This document shows positions 62,211 through 64,000 of a stretch of 64,000 nucleotides of DNA, piece by piece. Below the pieces are notes generated by a model, which was given only the letters and a program-made list of their open reading frames with translations, did no database searches and was not told where the DNA came from. Origin of the DNA: Pseudobacillus wudalianchiensis (GTDB taxonomy: Bacteria > Bacillota > Bacilli > Bacillales > Domibacillaceae); the NCBI RefSeq assembly GCF_001685015.1, contig NZ_MAYT01000004.1:1-64000 (forward strand), given 5' to 3'. A program made the position numbers and the translations under genes. The stretch's first letter is position 1, and the number at the start of each line of letters is the position of its first letter.

Positions 62211-62604
62211 TTAAAATCAGCACGGGACATCTTGCTTTTTGGGCAATAGACTTTAAAGTCTCTTTACTTTCTGCTTTAGCTGTAATCAATAAGTCATAAC
62301 GATCGGACTGAGTAATTAAGGCTATTTCTTGAGAAGGGTTTCCAATGCGAACCAGCTTCTGGTGTTTGATCTCTAATTTGTCTAAATAACGGCAGGCTTC
62401 TTCAACAAAAGAGGAATTAGCATAAAGCTTTTCTTCAAGCTTTATCCCCTCCTGGATAATTTCTTCCAACTGATGAGAAACAGGAAATATATAAAGAAAA
62501 GTGATCATTTCTATTGAAGGACAGGGTGTCTCATTTGTCACGCTTTTCACTGCATTCAGTGCATCTTCGGCATTATCTGCATATATTAATATATTTTTGT
62601 ACAT
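62200..62604 (-). CDS. Universal stress protein-like (no nucleotide motif)
   Basis: 134-aa UspA-fold protein (YKNILIYADN start, ITQSDRYDLLITAKAESKE). It lacks the G-x2-G-x9-GS nucleotide motif of the two other Usp proteins, so it is likely of the non-ATP-binding class. Its gene lies just after the response regulator gene (107 nt) on the same strand, with the shared palindrome (62661-62678) between them. A strong ribosome site (AGGGAGG) precedes it. Confidence 0.85.
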   Translation of the reverse strand: MYKNILIYADNAEDALNAVKSVTNETPCPSIEMITFLYIFPVSHQLEEIIQEGIKLEEKLYANSSFVEEACRYLDKLEIKHQKLVRIGNPSQEIALITQSDRYDLLITAKAESKETLKSIAQKARCPVLILNKK

Positions 62605-62649
62605 AAATAGCCCTCCCTAATTATTAATTTTTATTATAAGGATAGGCTA

Positions 62650-62690
62650 AATAAAAAAATATCAGGAATTCCCCTGATATTTCCTTTTTA
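62650..62690 (-). terminator. Hairpin after the response regulator gene
   Basis: AATATCAGG / CCTGATATT perfect stem then TTTTTTTATTT on the minus strand, ending the response regulator transcript. The same bases form the NreC-box-like palindrome of the next gene. Confidence 0.7.
62661..62678. promoter_or_regulatory. NreC-box-like palindrome upstream of usp gene 3
   Basis: Plus strand ATCAGGAATTCCCCTGAT; minus strand CAGGG-N4-TCCTG core as at the other two usp genes. It lies 23 nt upstream of TATAAT (62633-62638). Because it is also the stem of a terminator, this copy may be a double-purpose element. Confidence 0.65.
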
Positions 62691-62711
62691 TTAACATGAT
62701 ATATGACTAGA

Positions 62712-63371
62712 TTATTCTAAACTGAGCAGCCCTTTTTTTATGGCATAAGCAACGAGCTCATGCTTTTTTTGGAGGTCTAACTTATCCATTATTTTACTTT
62801 TATGAGTCTCTACCGTCTTAACGCTAATATGCAAAATCTCGGCAATTTCTTTATTGCTGTAGCCTTTTGCAATGAAGACGAGAACCTCCTCTTCCCGATT
62901 GCTTAATAGTTTATATTTAGAAAGATCTTCTCCACGCTTTACACCTTCTAGAAAGTCTTCTACTAACGACTTTGCTGCAGAAGGATATAAGTACACCTGG
63001 CCCCTCAATACAGCATCAACAGCTGAAAATAATTCTGAATCAATCGCATTTTTTAAAATATAACCTGAAGCTCCTGCCTGAACGACGCGAAATAAGTCAT
63101 TCTCATCATCATGCATCGTAAGAATTAACACATGCGTTTCGGGAAGGGATTTCTTTAACTCCCTTGTGGCTTCCAATCCGTTTTTTCCAGGAGGCATGCT
63201 AAGATCCATAATGATGAGATCTGGTTGAAGGGACAAAGCCTTCTCAATCGCCTCCTGTCCATCAGCCGCTTCACCAACCACTTCAATGTGTTCCTTTTTT
63301 CCAAGAAGCATTTTTACACCAGTTCTAACGATCGCGTGATCATCTACAATCAGAGTGCGAATAACCTGCAT
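62712..63371 (-). CDS. NarL/LuxR-family response regulator, NreC-like
   Basis: 219-aa regulator: receiver domain with phospho-acceptor Asp56 in IIMDLSMPPGKNG (the DLSMPPG signature of NreC), and a C-terminal LuxR helix-turn-helix at about 150-215 (LSNREEEVLVFIAKGYSNKEIAEIL). NreC of Staphylococcus controls nitrate/oxygen genes and binds TAGGG-N4-CCCTA-like sites. Three CAGGG-N4-TCCTG-like sites lie upstream of the usp genes here, so it may control them. No NreB-type kinase is next to it; the hybrid kinase at 59431 ends in an HPt domain that could pass phosphate to it. Confidence 0.88.
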   Translation of the reverse strand: MQVIRTLIVDDHAIVRTGVKMLLGKKEHIEVVGEAADGQEAIEKALSLQPDLIIMDLSMPPGKNGLEATRELKKSLPETHVLILTMHDDENDLFRVVQAGASGYILKNAIDSELFSAVDAVLRGQVYLYPSAAKSLVEDFLEGVKRGEDLSKYKLLSNREEEVLVFIAKGYSNKEIAEILHISVKTVETHKSKIMDKLDLQKKHELVAYAIKKGLLSLE

Positions 63372-63631
63372 TCCCTTACCTCCCGGCCTCTAAACCTCTA
63401 TGTTTTGTATTTTAGCATTTAAAGGCAAAGGTGACGAGTCTCATCTGCTTCATCTAAAAAGGAAATGGCCTCTCACCTCCCTGCAACGCTGCCTATGCAC
63501 TTTTTTCATTTTTGCATACCTCTATAAAGACGTAATAAACGCTCTCATAGTCGATTGAAGCTTATTGACTCTAGATCCGTTGAAAAAGTGCACGTTAAAA
63601 ATAGATAAATACAAAGGTGGGATAAAGAAAG

Positions 63632-64000
63632 GTGACGCCAATATTTGATTCTGACCGAGCGTTTTTTAATAAGTGGGAAATGCATCAAATGATGAATGAG
63701 AAGACGGTTCCTTATTTCACTATACCGCGTACCGATATGTTTTCCTTGCCATCTCTAGAGAATTATATAAACCTTTACCAATCGGTCTTTATTAAGCCAG
63801 TTGCTTCATGGGGAGGACAAAACATTAGTAAAGTTACGAAACAGAAGCAGCAACTCGTTTGGACACTCCAAGGACAGCCATCGAAAAGCTTTATTGCTCT
63901 AGACCACTTGTTTACTGAATTATTGTCATCCTATGGTGATGAGCTCTGTATTATCCAGCAGGAGGCTCCTTTAATTACCTGCGACAACCGTCCCTTCGAT
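63632..64000 (+). CDS. YheC/YheD-type ATP-grasp protein, partial (runs off the right edge)
   Basis: Open frame from GTG at 63632 to the window end (123 codons, no stop). AAAGGTGG lies 11 nt upstream. The sequence FFNKWEMHQMM and SVFIKPVASWGGQNI follows the YheC/YheD endospore coat-associated ATP-grasp family. These Bacillus spore proteins have unknown substrate. The 3' part is missing, so length and active-site residues cannot be judged. Confidence 0.72.
   Translation, partial: MTPIFDSDRAFFNKWEMHQMMNEKTVPYFTIPRTDMFSLPSLENYINLYQSVFIKPVASWGGQNISKVTKQKQQLVWTLQGQPSKSFIALDHLFTELLSSYGDELCIIQQEAPLITCDNRPFD

Overview
The window looks like chromosomal DNA of a low-GC, endospore-forming Bacillaceae. 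The evidence is AT-rich DNA with strong AGGAGG-type ribosome binding sites and SigA promoters, two guanine riboswitches, LtaS, a sporulenol/hopene-type cyclase, YugN, YmaF and a YheC/YheD coat protein. The genus cannot be fixed from sequence reading alone.

Left part (1-9.7 kb): the window opens with tandem promoters and the leader of an rRNA operon whose 16S gene lies just outside the left edge on the minus strand. A purine block follows (pbuG-like permease and guaA, each with its own promoter, guanine riboswitch and terminator). Next come a VC0807-like membrane protein, rocB (preceded by a leader ORF and terminator hairpin), and the NAD salvage pair pncB-nadE. From 9.7 to 17.5 kb there is ltaS, a badly frameshifted DUF2515 (YppC-like) pseudogene, sqhC, a 58-aa CxxCxGxG protein and a monomeric aconitase.

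Centre (17.7-41.3 kb): a large polyamine region. A sigma-54 enhancer-binding regulator (GAF-PAS-AAA-Fis) lies downstream of a long minus-strand gene series: NhaC-type antiporter, C45 acyltransferase/hydrolase, PuuB-like FAD oxidase, putrescine aminotransferase, aldehyde dehydrogenase, PotA, a saccharopine-dehydrogenase-like enzyme, PotB, PotC, PotD, a YtcJ-type amidohydrolase, a second PotD, and a GNAT-nitrilase fusion. Two sigma-54 promoters (one a perfect TGGCAC-N5-TTGCA) each have two upstream copies of a 16-bp palindrome of the type TTCTCATTTATGAGAA, which predicts one coherent regulon. The nitrilase domain has Ser and Gln where the catalytic Cys and Lys are expected. A selD-mnmH pair (selenium for tRNA) and a PuuP-like putrescine importer follow on the plus strand.

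Right part (41-64 kb): transporters (two MFS, one DMT), a PucR-type regulator and a second YtcJ-type amidohydrolase; small proteins including an HNH-like one; YugN and a flavodoxin-like reductase; two secreted Lys/Ala-rich proteins, one built from an almost identical 534-bp tandem duplication; an ECF sigma/anti-sigma pair; YmaF and DUF2935 proteins. The last block is a stress/sensing module: three universal stress proteins, a hybrid histidine kinase with a FixL-like PAS domain, and a NreC-like response regulator. All three usp genes carry the same 18-bp palindrome (ATCAGGGAATATCCTGAT type) just upstream of the -10 element. It resembles the staphylococcal NreC box, so the response regulator is the obvious candidate activator. 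The window ends inside a YheC/YheD ATP-grasp gene.
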